From an uncultured Clostridia bacterium (GTDB lineage Bacteria > Bacillota > Clostridia > Oscillospirales > Oscillospiraceae), in the NCBI GenBank assembly GCA_930990965.1, contig CAKNRQ010000021.1:1-43013 (forward strand): a stretch of DNA of 43,013 nt, given 5' to 3'. Below are positions 1 through 8,559 of this stretch, piece by piece. The notes beneath the pieces were generated by a model, which saw only the letters and a list, made by a program, of their open reading frames with translations, had not been told where the DNA came from and searched no databases. The number at the start of each line of letters is the position of its first letter. The stretch's first letter is position 1. The position numbers and the translations under genes are program-made.

Positions 1-6
1 CGAACA

Positions 7-40
7 CCCCCTGTATAGGTTTATTTTCCTACACAGGGGG
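7..40 (-). terminator. Probable terminator downstream of the pyrophosphatase gene
   Basis: A 13-bp inverted repeat with an 8-nt loop. On the minus-strand transcript all 13 positions pair, one as G-U. On the plus strand the same position is an A-C mismatch, so the minus reading fits better. The minus-strand tail is cut off by the window edge and only TGTTCG is visible. A plus-strand gene to the left could also use it, since TTTT follows on that side. Confidence 0.6.
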
Positions 41-97
41 CCTTTTGTCTATTGTACGTTTTTACTGGTTCAGTTCAGAACACGGCGACTTTGTTTT

Positions 98-1711
98 TTA
101 GCCCCAGAGGGCGGTCAGCATGGGTATTATCTGCTTCTTGCGGCTCATGACGCCTTTTAGGAAGAGGTAGTTGTCATGTGGCTCCTTATTGAAGGCCTGG
201 CGAATGGTCTCGTCGTTGCCGACGTAGAAGATATGCGAGCCCTCCTGCAGCACGTCGGTAATCATGAGTATGACCATGTCGAACTCCTGCTTCTCCTTAA
301 GCTCGGCCATGAGCTTGAGGAATTCGTCGCGGCGCGCGAGCAGGTGGTCGGCGTCTACGCATGTTATCTGGCTGACGCCTATGTTCTGCTCGGCTATGTG
401 GAACTGCTTGTAGTCCGCGCGGAAGAGCTCCTCGGCGCTCTTGCCATCGGTGCTACCCGCGGCGTAGAGTTCCTTGCCTATCTCGTCGAGGCTCACGCCC
501 GCTATGCGCGCCAGGCGCTCGGCCATGGCGATGTCCCGCTTCGTGCAGGTGGGCGACTTGAACATGACCGTGTCCGACAGTATGGCCCCGGCCATGAGCC
601 CCGCTATCTTGGGCGAGGGCACTATGCCGCGCTCCTGGTACATGCTTGTGATAATCGTGTTCGTGCTGCCAACGGGCTCGTTGCGCACGCGGATGGGCTG
701 AGAGGTCTGGATGTCTGCCAGGCGGTGGTGGTCAATGATCTCAAGTATCTCCACCTGGTCGAGGCCCGGCACGCTCTGTGCGGCCTCGTTGTGGTCAACC
801 AGCACCACCTGCTTGCGCCTCGGACGCAGCAAGTGGAAGCGGGATATCGTACCCATGACGCGGTCGGCCTCATCCAGCACGGGGTAGCTGCGGTAGCGGC
901 TCTTGAGCATGATCTCGCGCACATCGTCGAGGTAGTCGCCAAGGTGGAAGGCCACGATGTCCTTGCGCTCGATTATGCGCTCCACGGGCAGGGCCTGGTA
1001 TATTATGCGCGAGACGCGGCGTGCCGAGAGCGGCGTGGATATAACGCAGATGCCAGCCCCGGCCTCGGCCCACTCGGGTTTGAGGTTCGCGCGGCATATT
1101 ATGAGGCAGCCGACGCCGCTCGCTATGGCTTTGTCTATGATCTCAGGCTGGTCGCCGCAGATGAGGATGGTGTCCGGGTTCGTCAGCGCGGGATCGGCGA
1201 AGTTCTGCGGCAGGGATATGTACAGCTCGCCGGAGACGTTGCTGACCGTGCAGTTTAGCTCGTTGACCAGCGTGCCCTCGAGCACGCTGAGCAGGTTGAA
1301 GAGCGGCACGTCATCGACGCGGTTTTCGGCGATGGTCTGCATGTCGTAAGACGCTATGTCGCCCGCTGAGAGCATGCCAAAGAGCGAGCCGTCCTCGTTG
1401 ACTATGGGCACCACGCTGACCTCACCGTCGCGCATTGTGCGCCAGGCCAGGTCCAGCGGCACCGAGCGGTCAAGCGCCGGCGTGCGGTCGTAGTCCACGT
1501 CAACTACCTGGGTGCGCATGTTCTTGACCAGCGGCGGCTCCTCAACGCCGAAGCGAGCCAGGAGCCTGGCTGTCTCGTCGTTTATCGTGCCGATGCGCAC
1601 GGGTTTATACGAGCGGTCACCCACCGCGTTTTGCAGGTTGGCGTAAGCGATGGACGCCACGATGGAATCTGTGTCAGGGTTACGGTGCCCCGTAACAAAT
1701 ATATCTCCCAT
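98..1711 (-). CDS. ppaC: CBS/DRTGG-domain manganese-dependent inorganic pyrophosphatase (family II)
   Basis: Hydrolyses cytosolic pyrophosphate to phosphate, pulling biosynthetic reactions forward. The protein has 537 residues. It opens with the DHH-family metal motif (GHRNPDTDS, residues 8-16), then shows a CBS domain (about 70-120), a DRTGG-like region (about 125-245), a second CBS domain (about 250-300), the DHH motif (IIDHHR, about 327-332) and a C-terminal DHHA2 part. Plain family II enzymes have about 310 residues, and the extra length is the inserted regulatory module. In this family CBS domains bind adenine nucleotides and the DRTGG type responds to diadenosine polyphosphates; regulation here is inferred. 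The ATG at 1711 follows a GGGGG ribosome site. The gene is monocistronic, with its own promoter and terminator. Confidence 0.93.
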   Translation of the reverse strand: MGDIFVTGHRNPDTDSIVASIAYANLQNAVGDRSYKPVRIGTINDETARLLARFGVEEPPLVKNMRTQVVDVDYDRTPALDRSVPLDLAWRTMRDGEVSVVPIVNEDGSLFGMLSAGDIASYDMQTIAENRVDDVPLFNLLSVLEGTLVNELNCTVSNVSGELYISLPQNFADPALTNPDTILICGDQPEIIDKAIASGVGCLIICRANLKPEWAEAGAGICVISTPLSARRVSRIIYQALPVERIIERKDIVAFHLGDYLDDVREIMLKSRYRSYPVLDEADRVMGTISRFHLLRPRRKQVVLVDHNEAAQSVPGLDQVEILEIIDHHRLADIQTSQPIRVRNEPVGSTNTIITSMYQERGIVPSPKIAGLMAGAILSDTVMFKSPTCTKRDIAMAERLARIAGVSLDEIGKELYAAGSTDGKSAEELFRADYKQFHIAEQNIGVSQITCVDADHLLARRDEFLKLMAELKEKQEFDMVILMITDVLQEGSHIFYVGNDETIRQAFNKEPHDNYLFLKGVMSRKKQIIPMLTALWG

Positions 1712-1776
1712 GGGCTATTGCCCCCTTTCAATACGGTAAATAGCACCGGCAGCCTTAAACCGCCGGAGCCTTTCTA

Positions 1777-1805
1777 ATTATAGCAGCGACTTTCCGTTTT
1801 GTATA
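1777..1805 (-). promoter_or_regulatory. Sigma-A promoter of the pyrophosphatase gene
   Basis: On the minus strand: TATACA, a 17-nt spacer, then TATAAT preceded by TGC (extended -10). It predicts a leader of about 60 nt before the ATG at 1711. Confidence 0.7.
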
Positions 1806-1841
1806 GTGCCTTTCCCTCCGATTTAGTCATCGTTATAATAT

Positions 1842-1877
1842 AAACGCACGGAAACATCGGATGTTTTCGTGCGTTTT
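1842..1877 (-). terminator. Terminator downstream of the MBL-fold hydrolase
   Basis: Inverted repeat of about 15 bp (ACGCACGGAAACATC and its near-complement). On the minus strand a TTTATATTATAA tail follows the stem. It lies just past the hydrolase stop at 1886. Confidence 0.6.
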
Positions 1878-1885
1878 GTGTCGAA

Positions 1886-2794
1886 TTACGCGGCGCGCAC
1901 TATTTCCGCACCGTTGGAGTGGAGCGTAATATCCCCGTCTCGGTCCGTGCGGAGCAGCAGCACGCCCTCGCTCTCGCACAGCTCCACCACCTCGTCGTGC
2001 GGGTGCCCGTAGCTGTTGTCCTCCCCGCAGCAGGCCACGGCCACTTCTGGGCTTGTGAGGCGCATGACTTCCTCATCGGTGGAGGTGCGGCTGCCGTGGT
2101 GGCCGAGCTTGAGCACGTCGCAGTTGAGCGAATAGCCGCCCACATAAGCGCAGTCCAGCAGCACATCCGCGCCCATGTCGCCCGTGAACAGAAAGCTGTC
2201 GTCGCCGTAGTCGAGGCGAATGATAAGGCTTGAGTCGTTCACATCGCCGTCCCAATCGCTCACAGGCCCGATAAACTCGAACACTGCGCTCCCCAGCGTG
2301 AACTCCATACCCAGCTCCGGCACGGTGATATCCAGGCCGCGCCCTGCGGCCGTATCTTCAAAATGTGTAAACGTCCCCGAGGCGTCGAACTCCGTATACG
2401 GCGCGAAGAGCGTGCCGACCTCGTAGTTTTCGAGTATGTAGTCCAGGCCGCCGCAGTGGTCCTCGTGCGCGTGCGTACACACGACGTAGTCGAGCTCCGT
2501 GACGCCTATACTGTCCAGATACTCGCCCACCACCTCGCCCTGACCGGGCACACCGGCGTCTATGAGCAGCGTCTCGCCCTCGCAGTAGGCGAGGGTACTG
2601 TCGCCCTGGCCGACGTCTATAAACGTGACGTAGACCCCGTCACCGGGCAGCGGCGTGGCCCTCGGCGCAAGCTGTACGTTGTCGAACCAGCCCAACTGCG
2701 TCCCGGCAAAGGCGAGCGCCGCCACGAGCATGGCAATAAGCGTGCCCAGCGCCCCGCGAGGCGCGCCTGCACGCCGCCGCTTGCGTGTCGCCAT
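1886..2794 (-). CDS. Membrane-anchored ComEC-like metallo-beta-lactamase-fold hydrolase
   Basis: The 302-residue protein has a basic N-terminus and one membrane helix (about 14-34), followed by an exported metallo-beta-lactamase domain. The metal-binding motif THAHEDHCGG is at about 107-116. Other signatures are FIDVGQGDS (57-65), LFTGDMG and KLGHHGS. These belong to the family that includes the C-terminal domain of the DNA-uptake channel ComEC/Rec2, but the channel part is absent. The substrate is unknown; nuclease or phosphodiesterase activity outside the membrane is a guess from the family. The ATG at 2794 has a strong AGGAGGTAAC site. The gene lies between a hairpin block and its own terminator, with no operon partner. 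Confidence 0.85.
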   Translation of the reverse strand: MATRKRRRAGAPRGALGTLIAMLVAALAFAGTQLGWFDNVQLAPRATPLPGDGVYVTFIDVGQGDSTLAYCEGETLLIDAGVPGQGEVVGEYLDSIGVTELDYVVCTHAHEDHCGGLDYILENYEVGTLFAPYTEFDASGTFTHFEDTAAGRGLDITVPELGMEFTLGSAVFEFIGPVSDWDGDVNDSSLIIRLDYGDDSFLFTGDMGADVLLDCAYVGGYSLNCDVLKLGHHGSRTSTDEEVMRLTSPEVAVACCGEDNSYGHPHDEVVELCESEGVLLLRTDRDGDITLHSNGAEIVRAA

Positions 2795-2829
2795 AGTTAC
2801 CTCCTAAAAACGTAAAGTAATAAATAATT

Positions 2830-2961
2830 GGGGGAAACCCCTTGATAGGGTTTCCCCCAAACCCCCTTCCTGATCCGCATTAATCATTAGGGGATTTCGC
2901 TCGCTGCGGCGAGCGCCCAGAGACTCTGTCTCTGGACTCTGCCACCTTTTGAAAAAGGTGG
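2830..2961. repeat. Block of four consecutive hairpins (non-coding)
   Basis: The intergenic stretch 2795-2985 holds four perfect inverted repeats with short spacers: 2830-2840/2848-2858 (11 bp), 2898-2904/2909-2915 (7 bp, 4-nt loop), 2917-2924/2928-2935 (8 bp, 3-nt loop) and 2942-2950/2953-2961 (9 bp). None has a clear T-run after it. The block lies in the 3' region of the lipoprotein/V-ATPase transcript and could act in termination or mRNA stability, or be a mosaic palindromic repeat. No gene is visible here; a 61-codon frame across it is palindromic sequence without a ribosome site. Confidence 0.6.
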
Positions 2962-2985
2962 ACGAAAACTTCAATTTTCTGTCCT

Positions 2986-3798
2986 TCAAGTCGTCGGGAC
3001 GGGCATGGGTTCGGCGCTATTATACTCGCTCAAGTCCACGGTGACACCGATTTTATCAACGGTCATTGTTGCGCCGTCCAGCCCGGAGCTGTCCAGCAGG
3101 TTGCCGGCATACTGGCTCATGGCATCGGTCATGTCGAGGCTGATACGCGCCGGCAGGCCGCTGGATTTGTCAATCCAGATGGAGATGGGCGCGTCGGGCA
3201 GGGTTTCGACGTCTACGCCTTCCAGCATGCTGCTGCCGCCGGACATGGACATGGCCTCCATAAGTTGGCTGCCGGGGAACGTGCCGTCATAGCGGCTGCA
3301 ATCCAGGCCGTTTATGCTCTCGTCCACGGCATCGGAGAAGTTGGTTGCAAACTCCAAGTAGAAGTTCACAAGCGCCCCGGCGTCGTAGCTCAGGTTCAGG
3401 TCACCTTCAGTGAGCTGTTCAGACGTGACGCTGAGCTGACTCGTCCAGGTTGAACCGCCGTCCATAGACAAGTATACATCCAAAACCTCGCCGCGTTTCT
3501 CAACGATGTAGAGCGCGGTGACGTCGATGCCAAGCATGTTCACGCTCAGCTCACCGCTGGTCAGGTCCCCGGCAGTGTCCATGGACATATCCATGCCGAT
3601 ATCCATGTCAAGCGACTCGCCCATGGCGGCAACAGTGAAGCCCATGTCGAGCACAGTGTCGGCGTGGACGCTTTCAACGTTTTCCATCTCACGCACAGCG
3701 CGGACCATGGCGCTCTCAAAGCTCTCGGAGCAGGCGGTGAGTGTGAAGACCATCAATATGGCCAGCGCGATGGAGATAAACTTATTCGTCCGGCGCAT
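2986..3798 (-). CDS. Methionine-rich lipoprotein of unknown function, last gene of the V-ATPase operon
   Basis: A 270-residue predicted lipoprotein. The signal peptide ends in the lipobox LTAC (Cys about residue 23). The mature part alternates short beta-like stretches with a methionine- and aspartate-rich segment (about 53-72). The general look is that of LolA/LppX-like or DUF6612-type lipoproteins, but I do not recognise a specific family and assign no ligand. The start lies 17 bp inside the upstream V-ATPase subunit D gene, with AAAGGAG as ribosome site, so it is very probably co-transcribed and possibly translationally coupled. The hairpin block follows it. Whether it works with the ATPase is unknown. 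Confidence 0.75.
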   Translation of the reverse strand: MRRTNKFISIALAILMVFTLTACSESFESAMVRAVREMENVESVHADTVLDMGFTVAAMGESLDMDIGMDMSMDTAGDLTSGELSVNMLGIDVTALYIVEKRGEVLDVYLSMDGGSTWTSQLSVTSEQLTEGDLNLSYDAGALVNFYLEFATNFSDAVDESINGLDCSRYDGTFPGSQLMEAMSMSGGSSMLEGVDVETLPDAPISIWIDKSSGLPARISLDMTDAMSQYAGNLLDSSGLDGATMTVDKIGVTVDLSEYNSAEPMPVPTT

Positions 3799-4429
3799 CC
3801 TGCCGCTCTCCTTTCACAGACGTGTTCCTGGCTTTGACGACTTTGAGGCGTACAAACTCCTCGCGCTCCTTCTCTTCGAGCGCGTCGGAGATGCGGAAGA
3901 TCTCGCTGTCCAGGCCAGGTATTACGATGTTCTTGAGGGCGTTTGCCCGCTTCTGTGCTTTCTTTATGGCGTAAGCCAAGCGGTATATGCTGTTTTCGGT
4001 CTGTGCCAGCTCGCAAATGAGCTCGCGGACCTCCTGGAACTTGAAGTAGGCGTCGTCGAGCTCGGAGCTCGTGAATGCCAGACCGTAGGGCGGGCCGTCC
4101 GGTATGGTGTATTTGTCCGTAACATACGGCAGCTCCACGCCCATAACGCTCTTGCTGCGCAGTGAAAAGCCGTTGTCTATAGGGACGCTATCTGCGGCCA
4201 GTCGCGCACCGCCGCCCATGGATATCTCGGCCATACGCATGGAGGCGTAGGCCTCGGCAAAGGTGGCGTCAATACGCTCTTGCAGCGCCTTGGCGTCGTC
4301 TATCAGCGACATCAGCTCGCGTATGAGTATGTTGCGCTTGCGGTCCATCAGCTCATAGCCGGTCGAGGCCAGAGTGCGGGAGCGCTTTGCTGCGTTCAGG
4401 TTACTTTTTGTGGGCGCTGTCTGTGGCAT
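3782..4429 (-). CDS. atpD: V-type ATPase subunit D (central rotor shaft)
   Basis: Subunit D forms the coiled-coil central stalk that turns inside the A3B3 head and couples it to the membrane ring. The protein has 215 residues, normal for the family. It begins with the typical APTKSNL segment, followed by a long helix rich in K, R, E and L up to about residue 75. A second long helix at the C-terminus (about 125-200) includes the ALKNIVIP-like segment seen in D subunits. Its ATG follows a GGAGG site 33 nt after the stop of subunit B. The downstream lipoprotein gene overlaps its 3' end by 17 bp. Confidence 0.92.
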   Translation of the reverse strand: MPQTAPTKSNLNAAKRSRTLASTGYELMDRKRNILIRELMSLIDDAKALQERIDATFAEAYASMRMAEISMGGGARLAADSVPIDNGFSLRSKSVMGVELPYVTDKYTIPDGPPYGLAFTSSELDDAYFKFQEVRELICELAQTENSIYRLAYAIKKAQKRANALKNIVIPGLDSEIFRISDALEEKEREEFVRLKVVKARNTSVKGERQDAPDE

Positions 4430-4462
4430 GGTATCGCCTCCCTCCGGCGCAGTTTGCAGAAA

Positions 4463-5848
4463 TTAGCCCGCTGTACCCGTGTAATGTGCATCCAACACCT
4501 TGTCGGAGACTCGGGAGAGCTCGCTGCGCGGCAGGATGCTCAGCAGCCGCCAGCCGAGATCCAGAGTCTCGTCGAGGCTACGCGGCTCGTACATGCCCTG
4601 GTTTATGAACCTGTGCTCGAGCTCGTTGCCGAACTTGAGGTAGAGCTTGTCGCGCTGCGAAAGCTCGTCTTCGCCTATAACGGTGGCCAGGCTGCGTGCG
4701 CCGGACACCTCGCTGTACGAGGCGAAGAGCTGGTTGGAGAGGTCCGGGTGGTCGTCGCGGGTAAAGCCCTTGCCCGTACCGTCCTTCATCAGACGGCTGA
4801 GGCTCGGCAGTATGCCCACAGGGGGATACACGCCCTTCTGGGCCAGGTCACGCGAAAGAACTATCTGCCCCTCGGTGATGTAGCCCGTCAGGTCGGGGAT
4901 CGGGTGGGAAATGTCGTCGCCGGGCATGGTCAGTATGGGCATGAGCGTGACGGAGCCGGGTTTGCCGTGGATGAGGCCCGCGCGCTCGTAGAGGCTGGCC
5001 AGGTCGGAGTACATGTAGCTCGGATAGCCCTTGCGGGAGGGTATCTCACCCTTGGAGCTGGAGAACTCTCGCAGTGCCTCGCAGTAGAAGGTCATGTCCG
5101 TCATGACGACCAGGACGTGGTAGCCCCGGTCGAAGGCCAGATACTCGGCCGCGGTCAGCGCGCACCTCGGCGCGAGGATACGCTCTATGATGGGGTCGGA
5201 GGCCATGTTCAGGAACATGACCGTGCGGCCCAGGGCGCCGGACTCGGCAAAGTCACGACGGAAGAAGTCCGCTGTATCGTTCTTTATGCCCATGGCGCAG
5301 AAAACAATGACGAACTTCGCCTCGTCGCCCGTGCCAATGACGTGCGCCTGGCGCACTATCTGGGCGGCGAGCTCGTTGTGGGCAAGGCCCGCGCCCGAGA
5401 AGATGGGCAGCTTCTGCCCGCGTATAAGCGAGCAGGTTGCGTCTATTGAGCTGATACCTGTGAGTATGCAGCTCTGCGGGTACTCGCGGGAAACGGGGTT
5501 GATGGCGGGACCGTTTATGTCCCGCCTCTCCTCGGCGTAGATCTCGCCCAGGCCGTCTATCGGGCGGCCGGTGCCGTCAAACACGCGGCCAAGCAGCTCC
5601 TCGGAGAGCGCCACGGTCATGGGCTTGCCGAGGAAGCGCGTGCCGGTCTCCTTCAAATCTATGCCGGAGGTGCCCTCGAAGACTTCGAGCACCACGCGCT
5701 TGCCGTCTATGAGTATGACACGCCCGTGACGGCGGCTGCCATCGCGCAGCGTTATTTCGGCCAGTTCGTCGTAGGCCACGCCCTCGACGTCGTCGAGCGC
5801 GATAAGCGAGCCGTTAATTTCGGCCAGGCCGGTGTATTCTATGCGCAT
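4463..5848 (-). CDS. atpB: V-type ATPase subunit B (non-catalytic head subunit)
   Basis: Subunit B alternates with subunit A in the soluble head and forms the non-catalytic half of each nucleotide site. The 461 residues match the family length. Diagnostic segments are FEGTSGID (about 56-63), RVFDGTGRPIDG (about 88-99), QSCILTGISSID, PIFSGAGLAHN (in place of a P-loop, about 150-160) and SYMYSDLASLYERAG. It has no GxxGxGKT motif, as expected for B. The ATG at 5848 has a GGAGGTGA site 11 nt after the stop of subunit A. It is co-transcribed with A and D. Confidence 0.96.
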   Translation of the reverse strand: MRIEYTGLAEINGSLIALDDVEGVAYDELAEITLRDGSRRHGRVILIDGKRVVLEVFEGTSGIDLKETGTRFLGKPMTVALSEELLGRVFDGTGRPIDGLGEIYAEERRDINGPAINPVSREYPQSCILTGISSIDATCSLIRGQKLPIFSGAGLAHNELAAQIVRQAHVIGTGDEAKFVIVFCAMGIKNDTADFFRRDFAESGALGRTVMFLNMASDPIIERILAPRCALTAAEYLAFDRGYHVLVVMTDMTFYCEALREFSSSKGEIPSRKGYPSYMYSDLASLYERAGLIHGKPGSVTLMPILTMPGDDISHPIPDLTGYITEGQIVLSRDLAQKGVYPPVGILPSLSRLMKDGTGKGFTRDDHPDLSNQLFASYSEVSGARSLATVIGEDELSQRDKLYLKFGNELEHRFINQGMYEPRSLDETLDLGWRLLSILPRSELSRVSDKVLDAHYTGTAG

Positions 5849-5859
5849 GCGCTCACCTC

Positions 5860-7629
5860 CTATGCGTTGGCGCGGCGCACCTGTTCAAGCGCGTCGTCAA
5901 CCTGCTTTTCAAACTCAGCCGGATCCGTGCCTTCGCCCAGGCCGAACTTCATGCGTTCGAGGTCGGCGAATATGCCCGTCTCCACAAGCTGGCGCAGCGG
6001 TATGCCGGTGCCGACAAGCTGCCTTGCACCGTCGTAGAGGTGCAGTATGAGACGCAGCATGGCCATCTGGTTGGCAGGCACCATATAGGTGTCGTGCTCG
6101 TGGAACGCGTTCTGCTGCAGGAAGCCCTCGCGTATGACGCGGGCTGTCTCTATTATCAGCTTCTGGTCGTCGGGCAAGACGTCGGAGCCTATGAGCTTGA
6201 CTATCTCGTTGAGGGAGGTCTCCTCGTTCAGAAGCCCTATTATGCGCTCGCGCAGTTCCGGAAAGTCCTCGCCGAAGTTCTTGCGGTACCAGGGCAGCAG
6301 GTCGTTATAGTACTCACTGTAGCTGGTGTTCCAGTTGATGCTTGGGAAGTGCCTGGCGTAAGCCAGGGAGCGGTCCAGCGCCCAGAAGCATCTTACGAAG
6401 CGCTGGGTGTTCTGTGTGACCGGCTCTGAGAAGTCGCCGCCCTGAGGCGAGACGGCTCCGATGACCGTGACCGAGCCCTCCATGTCCGAGAGCGTATCGA
6501 CATAGCCGGCGCGCTCGTAGAAGCCTGCAAGACGGCTGGGCAGGTAGGCCGGGAAGCTCTCTTCAGCGGGCATCTCTTCAAGGCGGCCGCTTATCTCGCG
6601 CAGGGCTTCGGCCCAGCGGGAGGTGGAGTCGGCCATGAGCGCGACGTGATAGCCCATGTCGCGGTAGTACTCGGCTATGGTCATGCCGGTATATATACTG
6701 GCTTCACGGGCCGCCACAGGCATATTAGAGGTGTTGGCGATGAGTATGGTGCGTTCCATCAGCGGGCGGCCCGAACGCGGGTCGCGCAGCTCGCGGAATT
6801 CGTCGAGCACCTGGGTCATCTCGTTGCCGCGCTCGCCGCAGCCGAGGTAGACTATCATGTCTGCATCGGACCACTTGGCCAGCTGGTGCTGTACGACGGT
6901 CTTGCCAGCGCCGAAGGGGCCGGGTATGGCCGCGCTGCCGCCCTTGCCCACGGGGAAGAGCGTATCTATGACGCGCTGTCCGGTGACCAGGGGGCGGTCT
7001 ATGGGCAGGCGCCGGGAGAAGGGGCGGGGTGTACGCACGGGCCAGAGCTGGCTGAGCGTGAGGGGCGTGCGCTCGCCGCGCTCGCTCTCCACATAAGCCA
7101 GAGGCTCAACGACCGTGTAGTTGCCGTCGCCAACCGCGTCACGAATTGTGCCGGAGAGCGTGGGCGGCACCATGGAGCGGTGTTCTACCATGCCGCTCTC
7201 CTCGGTCACGGCAAAGGGCTGACCGCCATGCACCGTGTCGCCGTCGTGGACCAGCATTCTGACGCTCCACTTCTTCTCTTCGTCCAGGGCGCCGATGTTG
7301 ATGCCCTTGGAGATAAAGTCACCGGCCAGACGCTCAATCTGCGAGAGCGGGCGGCCGATGCCGTCGAAAATACCACCCACGAGTCCGGGCCCGAGGCGTA
7401 TGCTCATAGGCTCCATCGTGGGGAAAACAGGCTCTCCGGAGCTCAGGCCGCCGGAGTCCTCATATATCTGCACGACGCTCTCGTCGCCGGCTGAGGAGAC
7501 AACCTCACCGAAGAGGCGCTGCTCGCCGACGTATACAAGGCTCATGCGAGGCAGGCTCCTGCCTCCGCGAACGCGGATGACAGGGCCGTTTATGCCATAA
7601 ATGTAGTAGGGAGTGTTGTTAGTTTCCAT
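5860..7629 (-). CDS. atpA: V-type ATPase subunit A (catalytic)
   Basis: Catalytic subunit of the head, which hydrolyses or makes ATP. With the start used here it has 589 residues. The P-loop GPFGAGKT is at about 237-244. The characteristic non-homologous insert of A subunits lies between about 115 and 190 and separates it from F-type beta subunits. Segments such as YLGCGERGNEM and SRWAEALREIS are as in the family. I place the start at the ATG at 7629 because a GGAGGG site sits just upstream. The in-frame ATG at 7647 has none. The start overlaps the end of the subunit E gene by 11 bp. Confidence 0.96.
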   Translation of the reverse strand: METNNTPYYIYGINGPVIRVRGGRSLPRMSLVYVGEQRLFGEVVSSAGDESVVQIYEDSGGLSSGEPVFPTMEPMSIRLGPGLVGGIFDGIGRPLSQIERLAGDFISKGINIGALDEEKKWSVRMLVHDGDTVHGGQPFAVTEESGMVEHRSMVPPTLSGTIRDAVGDGNYTVVEPLAYVESERGERTPLTLSQLWPVRTPRPFSRRLPIDRPLVTGQRVIDTLFPVGKGGSAAIPGPFGAGKTVVQHQLAKWSDADMIVYLGCGERGNEMTQVLDEFRELRDPRSGRPLMERTILIANTSNMPVAAREASIYTGMTIAEYYRDMGYHVALMADSTSRWAEALREISGRLEEMPAEESFPAYLPSRLAGFYERAGYVDTLSDMEGSVTVIGAVSPQGGDFSEPVTQNTQRFVRCFWALDRSLAYARHFPSINWNTSYSEYYNDLLPWYRKNFGEDFPELRERIIGLLNEETSLNEIVKLIGSDVLPDDQKLIIETARVIREGFLQQNAFHEHDTYMVPANQMAMLRLILHLYDGARQLVGTGIPLRQLVETGIFADLERMKFGLGEGTDPAEFEKQVDDALEQVRRANA

Positions 7630-8239
7630 CCGAACCCTCCATCCCAAAACCGGTTATATCGGCAAAGCGTCCAGACAAATCCTCCATCGCCGTGTCAAAT
7701 GTGAGGTCGGCGCGGCGGTGCTGCAGCGGGAATTCTATCATAAGCCCGCCGAGTGTAAATTTGCCCTCGGCAAAGCTCATCTCCACTCCGCTCGCAGCTT
7801 TGCGCAGATGCTCTGCATGGGCCATATCTTCGCCGCGCAAAAGGACGCGCACCGACGCGGCCCCCGGTACGGCGGCCAGGCCGCGGAGCAGCAGTGCGTC
7901 CAGAGTGCCGGCATAGCCGGCTTCGGCGGGATACGCCTCAAGCTTTACGCGCACGTCGTCCAAAACGCTCTTGGCGCAGTCCTCACGCAGAGTGAGCAGA
8001 GAACGTCTCGCCGCCAGCGTCTCAGTCATGATGCGCTTATCCTCGCGGGCGCGGGTTTCTGCCATTGCCATCGAGCGGCGCTGTTCACTGCGCAGGTGGG
8101 CCTCTGCACGATAACGTTCTATAGTGGACTGCTCCTGCTCATCGGCCTCAGCGTGTACGGCGTCAGCGCGCTTGTTGGCAGCATCGAGTATGGCGCGGGT
8201 AAAGCCCTGGAGCTTGCCCTTGCTTTTCACTTCTTCCAT
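7619..8239 (-). CDS. atpE: V-type ATPase subunit E (peripheral stalk)
   Basis: Forms the peripheral stalk as an E/G heterodimer that holds the head against rotation. The protein has 206 residues. The N-terminal half is a long charged coiled coil (about 1-110, rich in A, E, R and Q). The C-terminal half is globular, with a sequence resembling the GGLMIEF motif of E subunits near residue 170. The assignment rests on this architecture and on position between F and A, since E is the least conserved subunit. The ATG at 8239 has an AGGAGG site 11 nt after the F gene. Confidence 0.85.
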   Translation of the reverse strand: MEEVKSKGKLQGFTRAILDAANKRADAVHAEADEQEQSTIERYRAEAHLRSEQRRSMAMAETRAREDKRIMTETLAARRSLLTLREDCAKSVLDDVRVKLEAYPAEAGYAGTLDALLLRGLAAVPGAASVRVLLRGEDMAHAEHLRKAASGVEMSFAEGKFTLGGLMIEFPLQHRRADLTFDTAMEDLSGRFADITGFGMEGSDGN

Positions 8240-8250
8240 GTGCCAGCCTC

Positions 8251-8559
8251 CTAAAACTTTATGCCTATGGCCTCATTTATGAGGCGCATGATGGAATCCG
8301 ACGTGCTCGATGTCCCACGGCTGTCGGATACTACGTTCACCAAGGGCCTGGCCGCGGAGAGCTTGAGCTCGTCAAGCCTTTCGCGCGAGAGCGCGTAGCA
8401 GCCTTCGGTGACAATAAGTACAGCGATACCCGTGTCGGCGCAGACCCGGGATACAGCCATGTCAACTTCACGCTTTGTCGAAGCCGCCACTCCGTCTATA
8501 CCCGCCAGGCGCATGCCGGTGAGGACGTCGGGGTCATCGGATATGCAAAAGCAGCGCAT
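8251..8559 (-). CDS. atpF: V-type ATPase subunit F (central stalk)
   Basis: Small central-stalk subunit that binds subunit D. The 102 residues fit the family. It has a Rossmann-like alpha/beta pattern: an N-terminal strand with GxxLAGIDGV (about 15-24) and a strand IAVLIVTEG (about 44-52). The ATG shares one base with the stop of the proteolipid gene (TGATG), so translation is probably coupled. The C-terminal tail (about 75-102) is helical and in the family wraps subunit D. Confidence 0.88.
   Translation of the reverse strand: MRCFCISDDPDVLTGMRLAGIDGVAASTKREVDMAVSRVCADTGIAVLIVTEGCYALSRERLDELKLSAARPLVNVVSDSRGTSSTSDSIMRLINEAIGIKF

Noticed and set aside
176-1258. Long plus-strand frame opposite the pyrophosphatase
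   Set aside because: Antisense shadow of a clear gene in GC-rich DNA. No start signal and no recognisable motif. The same holds for the other long frames opposite strong genes, such as 4280-5449, 6646-7494, 17719-18996 and 33967-35247.
2804-2989. 61-codon frame on the minus strand
   Set aside because: It runs entirely through the hairpin block, has no ribosome site, and its residues simply reflect the palindromes.
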